A program made the position numbers and the translations under genes. The notes below the pieces were generated by a model, which was not told the origin of the DNA, did not search any database, and saw only the letters and a list, made by a program, of their open reading frames with translations. Below, one piece after another: positions 9,881 through 21,740 of a DNA stretch of 64,000 bases (within the stretch, counting starts at the first letter, position 1; every line of letters starts with the position of its first letter). Origin of the DNA: Scalesia atractyloides (Eukaryota > Streptophyta > Magnoliopsida > Asterales > Asteraceae); the NCBI GenBank assembly GCA_947069175.1, contig CAMTDV010000009.1, positions 9,061,663-9,125,662 of the forward strand. Reading direction: 5' to 3'.

Positions 9881-10885
9881 TGCCTGATTAAACACAGTCT
9901 GACCGGTCAGACCTGACAAAAGTCAACCCTTTTTGTTTTATTATGGTTTATTTATTTAATTTAAAATTTATTTAAAAATACTTAAAAATAAGGTTTTTAA
10001 AGTTAAAAATTTGCATTAAACCCACAAAAATAAATCTAAAAATCACATTAGAGCACTAATTAAAAATAATAATCTCAAATAAAATTTATTTATTTAATCG
10101 AATCATGTCGTTATTATTTAGGTTAGTTTTCCCTCGTCGGTTGAATCATAATATTCGTGCACATTCATCGTCATCAAGAAACGCATCCACTGTGAGTGAA
10201 TCTCTACCAATTCCCCGTTTTAATCATATTTTGGGGTGTATCATGTGTCGTACCATCCTTTTATTTTATTTAAACACTTGTGCATACATCATATACGTGA
10301 TCAAATGTGTATCAATTATTGTGTGAATTATATGTAGATTGAATTTCATCATTTCAGTGCACGCATTTCATTAGGCCCATCAGTTCCCCGTGGGATACGG
10401 GTTGAGCATCAGGAGCCTCATTAGATCGGCTCCGTTTGATTGAGCCTTGATCTCAAATACATCATCATCTCATGTCATATACTCTTCCAAAGTGGTTTGT
10501 GTTTGTTTACATATATGTTTGTTCACATGTGATTAATGCACGAATTTTCCTTATTAAATAAAACAAGAAATCAGTTAAAATGTTTTATCAAGGTTCACTC
10601 GCCAACTTTTGTTGACCCAAAATCTCCCCCATTTTACACATGATACAGGTGATCCAGCTGAGACAGGAAACACTTAGGAAGGCCTAGAAGAATAAACAAG
10701 TTTATGCTTGGGAATAATTATGTAGTTTCATTTTCTTTGTAATTGTATGAATTTTGTTTTGGATATTTAAGTTTGTAATTCGAAGTTAATAAATATGAAA
10801 CATCTTAGTAAATATCATGAGCTTTGGTGATAACCCAATTATGCCCCGACTCTTATTCCGCTGCGGGTCGGGGTGTGACACCATC

Positions 10886-12114
10886 CTTCTGGATCTGCAT
10901 AAACGAATAGAAAAACACGAAATTCCAAAAACAAATACCAGATTAGAGCAAAGGTTACACATATGACTTATCATAAATTGTTCATGCAGCTGCTTATCGA
11001 GAGAGCAGCAAAATTGGAGGAAAGAAAGTTACTTGGTGGCCAGGTTATTCAGATTTCAAAATGATTTTCAGATAAGACTTTGAGAACCCATTTTTACACA
11101 ATCATACCAGAAGATATAACGTTTTCACATCTTCTACACGATTAAGGTTATCTATTCTTCGTGCCATCTATTTATCACCAAGGGTAACTTCAGCCAACAA
11201 CTACAACACAAATCAATAACAAATAAACCACTGTTCTTAGAATATCAGGCTTTTTTATTCAGAAACCATTGTTCTTAGAATATCCATTCAAAAAGTAAGT
11301 TTCACAAATCAATAACAAAGAAACAACTGTCCGATGGAACATGTAAGTGAAGAAGGACTTACCGGAGCTTCATCGGAGTCTTCGCCGGAACCCTAGCCAC
11401 CATGGAATCTCAGATCCCAAAGGGATGAGGCGGATGAAAAACCCTACAATACACATAACCTAAAATCGATGAAACCAAGATTTTGAAGGGGGAGATTAAG
11501 GTGAAGATAATTATAGCAAAATCCAATGTTAATAACTTCAAATCGAAACCAGAAACTTACCTTGAAAAACCTTTAGAAGCAACTTTGGTGTGGTGAGATT
11601 AAAAGCCAACAATTTCAAATCAACCGACATCGTTCTCTTCTCGTTCTCTTCTTTTGGTCATTCAATCTTAGATATTGAGAGGTAAGTAGTGTTCTGAGTT
11701 GGATATTGAGGGTGTAAGTTGTTCGATCTTAGATTGAGAGATGTTTTTTAGGGTTCTGGATGTGAGAGGTTTTTGAGGGTTTCTAGATTCCATTCCATGG
11801 TGTAAGATATGGTGGTGGAGATTGGAGGTGTGTGGATTGGGTGAGTGATCAGTGGTGGCGCTAGGGTTTAAGTTGGAAGAGCGTACAGTAGAGAGAGAAT
11901 GCAGAGACAGAAATTGGGATGTGAATTTGAATTTATGAGAATCTGGAGGAATAAATCAATATAATCCTTTAGAATTTGAATTTGAATTTGAATAAATAAA
12001 TATTAATATTTTAAATTGTTATTTATGACATCAGCAAAACCTACGTGCATGTCTAGTTAGTTGACACGTATGCAAAGTTACATCAGCTCTACTTCTCCTT
12101 TTATATGTAGTTAG
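10886..12114 (-). other. Helitron 5' region with one exon-like piece
   Basis: A minus-strand ATG at 11403 opens MVARVPAKTPMKLR and runs into a good donor (CCG|GTAAGT at about 11362), so it looks like a captured first exon. I do not recognise the protein. The rest, up to the Helitron end, is AT-rich with no recognised coding sequence. Confidence 0.35.
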
Positions 12115-12164
12115 ATTGTAGCATTATTATGATAGATATACATCAAAAGCGAAGTAATCGGGTA

Positions 12165-13210
12165 ATACATTTCATTGTGTTGTGCATGGTTTGGTCGGTT
12201 CGGTTATTATAATCAACCGAAGTCGATGCCAAATTCATCGGTTTGTCTATTTTATTAACCAATCAGTTTTCGGTTAATCACTTTGGTTTATTCGGTTAGA
12301 TTGACGGTTTTCGGTTTGGTTCATTTAATTTCAGTTACTCGCAAAAACCAAACTTGGACTAAAATTTTCGCTTAGAAATATATGAAATTGAGGTATAAAT
12401 ACATGAAATAAAAGTATAAATGTATAAAATGGAGATATAATTATTAAATATATAAACCGTAGGTATAAAAGCTAGAAATATATGAAAATATGAATGATTC
12501 GGTTCAGTTCAACTAATTTTGGTTAAACGAGAGTACAAAAAATTGACAAACGCTTTTTGGTTAATTCGGTTTTCAATTTTCAGGTTATTCAGTTTTTGGT
12601 TGATTTCGGTTCAGTTTCGTCTGTTTTCGGTTTTGTTTAGGTTAACAATTTAGCTATTGCTCACTGATAACCGATTTTGGTTAATAACCAATAGTTGCGT
12701 GCGTGATGCAGCGGGAAACACATACATTGCTACGATGTGCATTATTCGGTGGTTAGATTATTATCCTCAACTGAAATCGAGGTCATCGATTAGTCTATTT
12801 TATTAACAAATCCGTTTTCAGTTAACTGGTTTGGTATATTAAGTTAGATTGACGATTTTTTGTTTGATTCATTTAATTTCGGCTAATAGCCAAAACCAAA
12901 CTTAGGCTAAAACGTTTTATTAGAAATACATGAAATCTAGATATAAATACATGAAATTAATGTATATGTACATGAAATGGAGGTATAAATACATAAAATT
13001 GGGGTATAATTATGAAATACATGAACTGAAGGTATAAAATCTAGAAATATATGAAAATATGAATGGTTTTGGTTCAGTTAATTTTGGTTAAGTGAGGGTA
13101 GAAAAAAATCGATAATCGTTTTTGCTTAATTCAGGTCTCGGTTAATTAGTTTTCAGTTAACTCACTTTTTGGTTGATTTCGGTTCAATTTTGGTTAACGA
13201 TTCAGTTACT
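12165..13210. repeat. Diverged tandem duplication of about 550 bp rich in CGGTT phrases
   Basis: The unit at about 12190-12660 is repeated at about 12745-13205 in the same order: GTCTATTTTATTAAC, GTTAGATTGACG, TTCATTTAATTTC, AAACCAAACTT, ACATGAAAT..., TATATGAAAATATGAATG, and GGTTGATTTCGGTTCA. Between them lies AGTTGCGTGCGTGATGCAGC, similar to Helitron-end sequence. Confidence 0.7.
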
Positions 13211-13215
13211 ACTCA

Positions 13216-13728
13216 CCCTCAGACACTGTATCAATTTTTTAATTAAAAAAACTATAGCAATACTGTACTCAGATTAAAGAGAATAAAATACTCACTTATA
13301 TGGTGTAATTAAAAAAATATTAACGTACCAAAAAGTTATGATCGTTTAAAAATTAGGCGGGGTTAGTTTTTATAAGGGGTTAAAGTGTAACTAATAACTA
13401 ATTATCTATAATTATGTTAAAGATGAAGGTTTAATTACTTGACATTCTGTAGCTATTAAACATTCTAGGATAATGACTAAGTATGTTGGGCTTTAATCAC
13501 TTGTACACTAAGACATCATCTACTTGTATCTTTTAATCCACACGTCAGTATTGACTAAGACAACTATCGAAACGTCGACGAAAGTGAGTAGCCCGTCACA
13601 ATACTTTTGGGTTATTTTTAAAACTAGTTTATAAGATATGACAAGAATATGTAAAAGAATTATAAGTTTATTGTGGAGGAAGAAAAATGTAACTAATTAC
13701 CAATAATTAAAATGCAATTTCTGTTTAA
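13216..13728. other. AT-rich intergenic stretch, nothing recognised
   Basis: No gene or repeat boundary was seen before the target duplication AAGAC at 13729. Confidence 0.4.
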
Positions 13729-13733
13729 AAGAC

Positions 13734-14156
13734 TGATAGGACTGTCCTCCTCAGCACGAGAACCTAAATTTGTATCTAATGTCCAAATAGGCGGAAACTA
13801 AGTGACAAGTTAACCAAATACACAAGAATTACACGTTTAATATATGTTTTATTGATCACAAAGTCAATTACATTCGAGTTCCGGATCCGACAGAGCTTCG
13901 CCTCTAAGTGCGCAAAGTTACAAAGTTGCAAATGAAAGATCCTAAGGCACATATTTATAGCAGGACAAGTTCGCTTGGGATATCACAAGTTCGGGCGAAC
14001 TTGTTGAACAAGTTCGGCTGAACTTGTTCACATTATGATTCCGGGCGAACTTTATCTCCTAAACACATAAATACTTCATATCTCTAACAGTTTAAGCACT
14101 AATCGTTCAGACCCGATCTAATACGATGATGTAGGCAACAGACATATGCACCAACA
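13734..14156 (-). repeat. 3' LTR of the copia-type element
   Basis: It is nearly identical to 20398-20795 but about 25 bp longer, because it holds an additional palindrome ACAAGTTCGGCTGAACTTGT at 14008 beside the shared ACAAGTTCGGGCGAACTTGT at 13985. Confidence 0.85.
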
Positions 14157-16400
14157 GACTCCCCCTTGGATGTTTCCATAGTCATCAGACTTCAAATAAG
14201 CTCCTGATTCTTTTTCTTTAGTCTTGAATAACTTTAACGTCTTGATCTTCATTTCTTCTTCAATCCTTCTTTTTTTCTTGAGCTCGTCTTGATAAAACTT
14301 TAATCACCATGCTTCCCTGGCTTTGAGCTATGCTTCCCCTTACTATGAGCTTTTTGGAATCTTCAATCAACGTTTTTATCAAGCCCCCCCTAAAACTTTA
14401 CTTCCTATTTCAATACTTTCAGACATTCAAATAAAATTTTAGATTCAAACTTTAAAATTTTATAACATCAACATTTCAAATTTTAATCTCCCTTTTAGTT
14501 ATTCAAGTTCAAATTAATGACCTTGAATACTTTTTACATTTAAGATCTTGATCATTCATATGATTACCGATCATGAAAACCCACTCAGTTGACCAAGTCC
14601 AAGTTAATGACCTTGGTTAACCGTTTTTGTCTCCCGAGTCCAAATCAATGACGTCGGTTCGACTCGTTATGAACAAACTGTTGTTTTTCTTCAACTTTTA
14701 AAGTTTCAATTTAATGAACTTTTTCATCATTTTTTCGATCATTTTGATTTTAACAGATGTCATCAAGATTTTCACCACTTTAGTACCTTACCAGACTTCG
14801 AAGATCCGTTCTCCAATATTGGCTTGTTGAAACAAATGTAGAAACAAAATCTTTTTGTATTTTTGAAAGTTTATGCTAAAACATACTAAAAAATTTTTTG
14901 GTTTTAATCTGTAAAGCAAATAAAGCAAGTAAACTATGTACAAACATATTTACAGACATATTTTTGTGAATTCGTGTCTAAGGATCATATCAGTTATTTG
15001 AGACGTATCACCAGTACTGTTGACCTTTAGATGATTTTAAGTTCTAAACTCGTTTACCTAGATTGTCGATATGTTTATCCATTTAAATTTCGACACATTT
15101 CTCAATTGTTCCAAGATATCTTAGTTAGAATTATGAAACTTGACTCAACTATGGTTCCCATCTCAGAATATACTCCCGTATCAAGATTCCCTAGAATTCA
15201 TCTTACAAGTGAGTATAGCGTAATTGATATTTGTATCTGGGTTGTGCGAGGCCTTGAGAGCTCAGGTTAGTACTACCGTACAGACAAAGAGATGAAGGCT
15301 CGACTTTAAGGTGTGTTCCAATTAAGGAATCTTTTAAGCATTGCAATTGATTAGATCTTTCGATTCTTTTCAGGTTTGCATGCAGTTTTGGGGTTTTTAG
15401 CAAAAACATTATAGAAGTTCTAGACTATTGCTTCCGCAAAATCAGAAGAACTTGTATAATACCCCAGATATCAATCATCTATAAAGACTCGTATCTCAGA
15501 ATCAGGCAATCTCTCAAACGAAATTTCAGAGTACTAAGTCCATATATCCGAGGGATGTTAATCAACAAGTTTAAGCAGTTGTAAAATTTAGTTTATATCC
15601 CATAAACAATTTACTGAACGTGTAAAGCCTATCGACACATCCACAGTAAGACTTGTTTATCACTTTTTAAACTTTACAATTCTTTAGCGTACTGTGATAG
15701 TCCACTGATGTACTATCATTTCCTTTGTGACACAAAATTCTTTTTGCCTTTTTTCAATGTTTTTGTACTTTTTGATTTTTCAAATGTTTTTGAATTTTCA
15801 ACTTTTTCATATGTTTTTTTATTTTTCTGCTTTCATTACTCCCCCTAAAATCAAAAACATATTTTTGAATTTTAGTTTTAATAAATCCTAATCTAAAAAG
15901 ATAACAAACCAATGAGGATTACGAGAACTCGTCGTCCGATCCTTTTTCAACATCTGCATCCGTACCTGTCAACAGATATACCATTAATCTCATTAACGTG
16001 AAAGAATAAATGGTTTGATATAAAAATCAGTGTTTTGTTCAACGGTGTGGATTTTCACATTTTGTACATCACAAATTTTCTTTTCAACTACTCCCCCTTA
16101 AAATGACAAAGATTATGACACTTTCGAAATAAATTAAGAACATGAAGCTCCGCTATCCAGAATCTACTTTGATAATGTGGATCTTTAAAGCCCCTGCACA
16201 AACAAAGTAACTACTTAAAGAGAGAAACCCAAGCCTTTTTGGTCTTGGGCTGAAATGAATAAAGATCTTCGTAATCACTTTCAAACTTATCATCATAATC
16301 AAAATTGTCATAAAACATTTCGTCCAATGTCAATTTTGAAAATTGTTTGACTTTTTCTTTCTTTGTCTGTTTTAGAAAATCTTTTTTCAACTTTGAAAGA
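14157..16400 (-). other. Non-coding interior of the copia-type element
   Basis: The polypurine tract is at 14157-14170 (minus AAGGGGGAGTC). The rest has no recognisable protein in any frame. It is where pol would sit in an autonomous copia element. Confidence 0.55.
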
Positions 16401-19400
16401 TCATTTTTTGATTACTGACTCGGTTGATTTGACTTTATCAGTTTTATCTGAAACAGACTTTTCATTTTCAGATGATGTTGTTTTCTTCTTTGCAACCCAG
16501 GATTGTGACTTGCTTCTTGCTTTCTTAATATAGAATCTAGAATCTTTGTTTTCGTTTGATTTGGAAGTTTCACCTTTCTCAAAATTTGAATTTTCAAACT
16601 TTGATTCAGTTTTAGGTTTCACTTCGAATTTAGATTCATAGTTTCTTTTTAAGATTGTGACAGGTTTCTCAATATCTAGTTGCTTAAGTTTCTCAACATC
16701 TGAAACTGTCTTTCTTCGGTGATACACAGGCTTTGATTTCGGAGACTTGCGTGCAATGTGACCAACTTCATTACATTTGAAGCAAGTCCGAGTATCATAA
16801 GAATGTCCACTAGTGGGTTTTACTCCACTTGCGGATTTAGCCTTATCCCGAAGTTACTTTTCTTTCTTGAACTCATCATTTGATTGCTTACCAATCAAAC
16901 TTTCTTCCTAAACCGTGTTCGTCCCATACACAAACTTCATGTTTGTACTTTTGTATTCGTGAAATGGTGACTTATGTTTCTTTTCCGGTTCCTCTTCATT
17001 TACATCCAAACCCAACCATGCTCTCATGTTCTCAGGAAAATCACCACCATTCTTTCGGTAGTTGTTATAATTCCGTTTGGGTTTTGAATAAATTTTTTTC
17101 TCATTTTTCTCAAGATCATCTGATGAAACTTCCACAAGTTTGAACAATTTATCTATTTGATCTTCTTTCACATTTCGAATCGGAAAGCTATCATCAAAAT
17201 ATAATCTATCAGACACCTTAACTTTGTACATGACAACGTTAGGATCATCACTTAGATCATTTTCTGATGATGTGTAGTCATTTTCGGATTGTGATTCCGA
17301 ATTGTTCGAACTTGAGTTGGCGCTTTCAAAGCTGCTATCATCAGATTCACTCAAAACATTCTCAACAACATTTTTACCATGCTTCACTATCATCGTTTGG
17401 TTTTGTGTAGACTATGTCAATGTTCTCAAGCAGCTCATTTTTCCTTTCGTATAAAAGTTCAATATTAAGCGCCTTTTCCACCCCTTCAGCTTTCTTGCGA
17501 CAATATTTTTCGCACAAGGGTGGTGGAACACTGCTATAATCCCCACGTTTCTTACCTTTTGCTTTCTTATCATTTTCTTCCCACGAAATCTTGGAAGAAT
17601 ATGATCGATGACGTAAGCATTAGTGGTATAGCTTCTCAAAAGTTGTCTCACCCTTTCGGTTTCGATTTTCATATCTTGAAGTTCTTGTTTAGTTTCAGCA
17701 ATGGTATTTATGTAAATGTTAATGGCCTTTTGTTTTTCCATTACCGTTGTTTTTAACATTCTTACTGTATCATGTTGTTCAATGTTGGTTTTATCAAGTC
17801 TGTTGTAATCATCTTTCATTTTATCATACGCTTCTTTCATTGTGCGATAATCATTTCTGAAATTGTTATTATGCACATTGAGTTCGCTTATGATCTGTGA
17901 TTTTTCAGCACACTGCGCACAAGGTTCAGTACATTTCGTACAAGGTTTTTCAACCTCCACGATCTGCACTTTACCACTTCTTTTTCAACAACATTTACCT
18001 TCGGAAGACCGTTTCCTCATTCATCTCTTTAGTCACGTTGATGACTTCTTCAACTTCCGGTTTCTCTTCAACCACTTGCTCAGAAGATGCTGCATCAGAA
18101 CAACCTGCAAAACTAGGAATACTGTTAGGAGAAGTAACATTCTGCATTCTCGTATGATGATAGATCTCCTCTTCTTCTCTTTGTTGCATGTACTGTTCTA
18201 GAATTGCGTTCTCCAGAGTTGCAGTCTCAACAGACATATCTTGCTCTTCAGCTATTTCAGCCATTAGAGCAACTCCAGTCTTCTTGGTAATATATTTGTT
18301 CCAATCAAAACCATCATTTTCATTCGAAGCAATCATCGCCTTTTCTGCGCTGTTAGATGGTTGTTCTTGGACTTCGATTTTCCTTGGAAATGGCTTGTAT
18401 TGCAGTGCTTTATTGTAGTAATCATTGCCACCTCCAAAAGGACTTTGGTTGCCACTTACTTCTTGGTTCAGACACTCACGTTTGAAATGCCCTTTTTTCG
18501 ACACTTGAAGCAAGTAACTTTCGTCTTGTCGAAACCCAGTTTGTTGCTCGAATTTTCGATATCTTTTCCGGTGAGTGCTAAAACTTAGTTACCCTTCTTA
18601 TAATTGAAGCTAAGGACCATTTGATGTCCATCAGCTCAAGTTCTTCCTCATCCACTTGATCGTAATCCTCGGCAGTCATTTCTGGATTACCAATCTTCCC
18701 AGCCACTAAACTCTCATAAGATTCCAACACTGTAGCAAGAAGTGACATATGTTGTTTAGCCACTTGTTCAAAGAAGACGTGTTTAAGTTGACGCAATGTT
18801 GCATCTAAACAAGTTCTGATCAGAATTTGATTGATTATTCTGATTTGTCTGGTTTTGAAACGGTGAATTAGAACTCGTGCTTGAATATGATGCATTCTGA
18901 GGACTCTAATACGATTGAGTATTCTGTGACGAATGGTTTGAGGAATTCATATTAGCACTGAAAGCTGTCTTGATCTTTGGACTTGAAATATTCTCTTTAG
19001 CTCCACTCTTGTAATAAAGTCCAACATCTTGAGCAATGTTCGAATTCTTTGACTTGGCAATCTTCAACAATTCCATCTCGTGCCCCTCCAACTTATCGAT
19101 AAACGTGGATAATTTGAAAAATTCCCAGCTTGGACTTTCTTTTAGCACCATGAGATAAGTTGTCCATTCACCTTCCGGTAAAGCCTCAGCCAATTTGTCA
19201 ATGTATTCTTCTTCGGTCTTCTCAAGACCATGCCTTCTCATAATCACTTTCAAATGACAAAAACGTTCTATCATTTGTTTCATTGACTCACTTTTTATCA
19301 TTGTGAATATGTCAAATTCTTTCATGATTAGAGCCTTTTTGCTCTTAACCATTTCTGCACTCCCTTGATATTTAGTCTTTATAGATTTCCATAACTCTTG

Positions 19401-19777
19401 TGCAGTTTTGTACTCTCGTAGTAACACCAAAATATCTTCCTTCACGGACTGCTGAATCAGACTGATCATTTTCTTTTCAGCAACATACTCATCCTTCTGT
19501 TGACTAGAGAACTTACTCATCTCAATAACATTTTGATGTTCATCTCTTGGCCATGTGTAGCCTGTTTCAACCGCAACCCAACTGTGAAAAAATTCGACTG
19601 AACCCAGTTCGTAAACTTTTCTTTCCACCCCTCATACTCATCCATATTCATAAGCTTTGGTGGCTTCACTGACGTGCCCATTTCATTTTCCAGATTAACT
19701 TGATTCACCATGTTGGCATTTGATGATGAAGCCTCATAAACGCACTGTGAATATCTTCCATTGCGGAAAACAAACAA
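16401..19777 (-). pseudogene. Decayed copia-type gag with long coiled-coil extension
   Basis: Reading on the minus strand and crossing several frameshifts, the segments are as follows. 19777-19517: KPPKLMNMDEYEGWKEKF. 19628-18906: a UBN2-type gag core with KEDILVLLREYKTAQELW, SIKTKYQGSAEM and LAEALPEGEWTTYLMVL. 18895-18578: acidic linker. 18513-17995: begins with the end of a zinc knuckle (KKGHFKREC). 17969-17412: Cys pairs KPCTKCTEPCAQCAEKS, then a heptad-rich coiled coil (NDYRTMKEAYDKMKDDYNRL). 17393-16401: acidic and Lys/Ser-rich tail. The core is Ty1/copia gag. The long tail lies where protease and integrase would normally follow. At least four frame changes show it is not translatable as one protein. 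Confidence 0.75.
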
Positions 19778-19826
19778 GTATCGCTGAAAACACGTTCACA
19801 AACTTGAAAAGTTGATTAGTACACTA

Positions 19827-20109
19827 ACAAGTTCGGGCGAACTTGTGCAGCAAAACAACTCAGATTCAATTTCAAACAAGTTCGGGCGAACTTGTTGAAT
19901 GTTTTGAAAAATATCACCCTGAATAAGTTCGGTCGAACTTGTAGAGTATTTCAAGAGAAACAACAAGTTCAGGCGACCTTGTAAAAGCATTTTCAACAAA
20001 ATTTGATCAAGTTCGGACGAACTTGATGAAAATTTGAAGAAATTTTTAGCAAGTTCGAGCGGACTTGATTAAAATCTATGAAAAATCAATCAAGTTCGGG
20101 CGGACTTGA
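19827..20109. repeat. Seven-copy palindrome array in the copia-type leader
   Basis: Variants of ACAAGTTCGGGCGAACTTGT start at 19827, 19876, 19923, 19963, 20007, 20049 and 20090, spacing 40-49 bp. The array lies between the primer site and the gag start. Confidence 0.9.
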
Positions 20110-20383
20110 TGAAAAATCACTCAAAAAGTGAAATTTTCATCAGTCAATGTTCCGATTAAACTGATTTTGCAAATCATGATTTTTTCAACTTTTCGACATC
20201 AATTCGTTTGAATTAGGCCTTGAAACTTTCAGGGGTTTATCTCTAGCGGATTTTACTTGACTTGTTCAATATTTAGCCATTTTTACCATGAATTCTTCAT
20301 TATGTGACAAAGTTAAGAAAAATGGTAGAAATGAGATGAAATAGAATGTTTCTTGTGTTGATTCCAGCAAATTTAGGTATCCA

Positions 20384-20395
20384 GATCTGATACCA
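20384..20395 (-). other. tRNA-iMet primer-binding site of the copia-type element
   Basis: The minus strand reads TGGTATCAGATC, two bases from the LTR. It matches the 3' end of initiator methionine tRNA. Confidence 0.85.
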
Positions 20396-20397
20396 CT

Positions 20398-20795
20398 TGA
20401 TAGGACCGTCCTCCTCAACACAGAACCTAAATTTGTATCTAATGTCCAAATAGGCGGAAACTAAGTGACATGTTAACCAAATACACAAGAATTGACACGT
20501 TTAATATCTCTTTTATTGATCACAAAGTCAATTACATTCGAGTTTCGGATCCGATAGAGCTTCGCCTCTAAGTGCGCAAGGTTACAAAGTTACAAATAAA
20601 AGATCCTAAGGCACATATTTATAGCAGGACAAGTTCGCTTGGGATATCACAAGTTCGGGCGAACTTGTTCACATTACGATTCCGGGCGAACTTGATCTCC
20701 TAAACACATAAATAGTTCAATCTCTAACAGTTTAAGCCCTAATCAAACAGACCCGTCTAATACGATGACGTAGGCAACAGACATATGCACCAACA
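20398..20795 (-). repeat. 5' LTR of the copia-type element
   Basis: It pairs with 13734-14156. It contains one full palindrome at 20649 and the half motif ACAAGTTCGCTTGGGA upstream. Confidence 0.85.
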
Positions 20796-20800
20796 AAGAC

Positions 20801-21695
20801 CAAATTACCCTTATTTTAGGGGTGTATTTTTAAATTAAAAGGGAAAACTTTTCTTATTTTTTGGTAATTAAAAGAGAAAATTTCTTTGTTTTTGGTATCT
20901 TAAATACCTCTCCATCATGTATTACAATACAATACAAATTACCCTATAAGACAACATCGCTTCATGGTGTGACGATGGGTGACCGTTTGTGGATCCATGT
21001 AACTGATGACTTTTAATGTATGGCGGCAAATGTGGTTATTTTTACGAGATGGGTAACCGAAGATGTAAGAAGTAGATGCAATAAAGAAACATAGATAGGG
21101 GAGAAAAATAAAGAAAGGGGGAAGATGAGGAGAGGAAAGGGAGGGTGAGTTTTCATTTAGTGTTGATTCGAAAAAATTATAACGAAACACTTGCGAAAGA
21201 AGAAAAGTATGGGGGGACCAAAGTTGAAAAAAAGTGTTGAAGGTTAAATGTAAAAGATAAAAGATTTTCGTTAAAAGTAAAAAAGTCAAAGGGGTTAAAA
21301 TGTAAAAGAATAAAATCTTTCGGGTTAAAAGTGAAAAATACAACTTTTTTTTTGAAAAATCTCAATGCCTGTATTACAACATAAAGCATAAAATTTATTG
21401 CTAATTTATAGTTTAAAAATGTTAGTAATAAATAAACCATTTTTACATCGATGCTACTAAACAAATTCCTTTAAACATAGTTTATCTGATTTACTTTATT
21501 CACACTATCACATCAATAAAAAATATCTCTTTTAAGGCGGAAGGAGTCCAACCTTCATAATCACTCGAGAAAGAATATCCACCTTAACAAAATGTGGGAA
21601 GTTAAGGTGTAGAAGCTTAGGGGTCGTAAAAGTGTTAATGTTCAAATTTACAAGGTTTGTGATTAGAAACCGTTAATATCAAAAACAATATTGAA
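20801..21695. other. Intergenic, GTTAAAAGTAAAAA-rich, no gene
   Basis: From 21220 the sequence is built of GGGTTAAAATGTAAAAG-like phrases, which recur at 22080-22250. No protein was recognised. Confidence 0.4.
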
Positions 21696-21740
21696 CTAGT
21701 ATTAAGCACCCCCCGCGTTGCGACGGGGGCGTAAAACTGT
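21696..21740 (-). mobile_element. Helitron 3' terminus
   Basis: The minus strand shows a strong hairpin, CCCCGTCGCAACGCGGGG, then about 10 bases and CTAG followed by T. The matching 5' end was not found. The internal sequence to about 22030 contains CACGCACGCTACGTCGTGTT-like phrases. Confidence 0.55.

Larger units (their letters stand above)
8455..10880 (+). mobile_element. Solo LTR (2.4 kb), same broad family as the 28-37 kb element
   Basis: The LTR begins TGTAACATTCG and ends CGGGGTGTGACA. It is flanked by CCATC on both sides (8450-8454, 10881-10885). The ends match those of the LTRs at 28026 and 34923 in the opposite orientation, as do internal stretches (CATTAGGCCCATCAGTTCC, GGGTTATCA...). 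No internal domain remains, so this is a solo LTR from recombination inside the Helitron. Confidence 0.85.
4759..12115 (-). mobile_element. Helitron carrying captured gene fragments
   Basis: The minus-strand 5' end at 12115 reads TCTAACTACATATAAAAGGA and is preceded by A. The minus-strand 3' end at 4759 reads CTAG followed by T, with a GC-rich hairpin (GCCGCATCGCACGGGC) just upstream. These are classical Helitron termini (5' TC, hairpin, CTRR, A|T insertion). No Rep/helicase is visible, so it is non-autonomous. The interior carries exon-like pieces of unrelated genes, all on the Helitron strand, plus a solo LTR at 8455-10880 that inserted later. Pairing of these two termini is an inference from orientation and content. 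Confidence 0.65.
13734..20795 (-). mobile_element. Gag-only Ty1/copia-type LTR retrotransposon (7.1 kb)
   Basis: Two LTRs (13734-14156 and 20398-20795) bound the element, with AAGAC duplicated outside (13729-13733, 20796-20800). On the minus strand the LTRs run TGTTGGTGC...CCTATCA. Next to the right LTR is TGGTATCAGATC, an initiator-Met tRNA primer site. Next to the left LTR is a purine run, CCAAGGGGGAGTC. The interior has a decayed gag and a long non-coding part (14157-16400) but no protease, integrase, reverse transcriptase or RNase H. It is a large non-autonomous element. The LTRs differ by several percent and by one palindromic motif copy, so it is older than the gypsy element at 28 kb. 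Confidence 0.85.
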
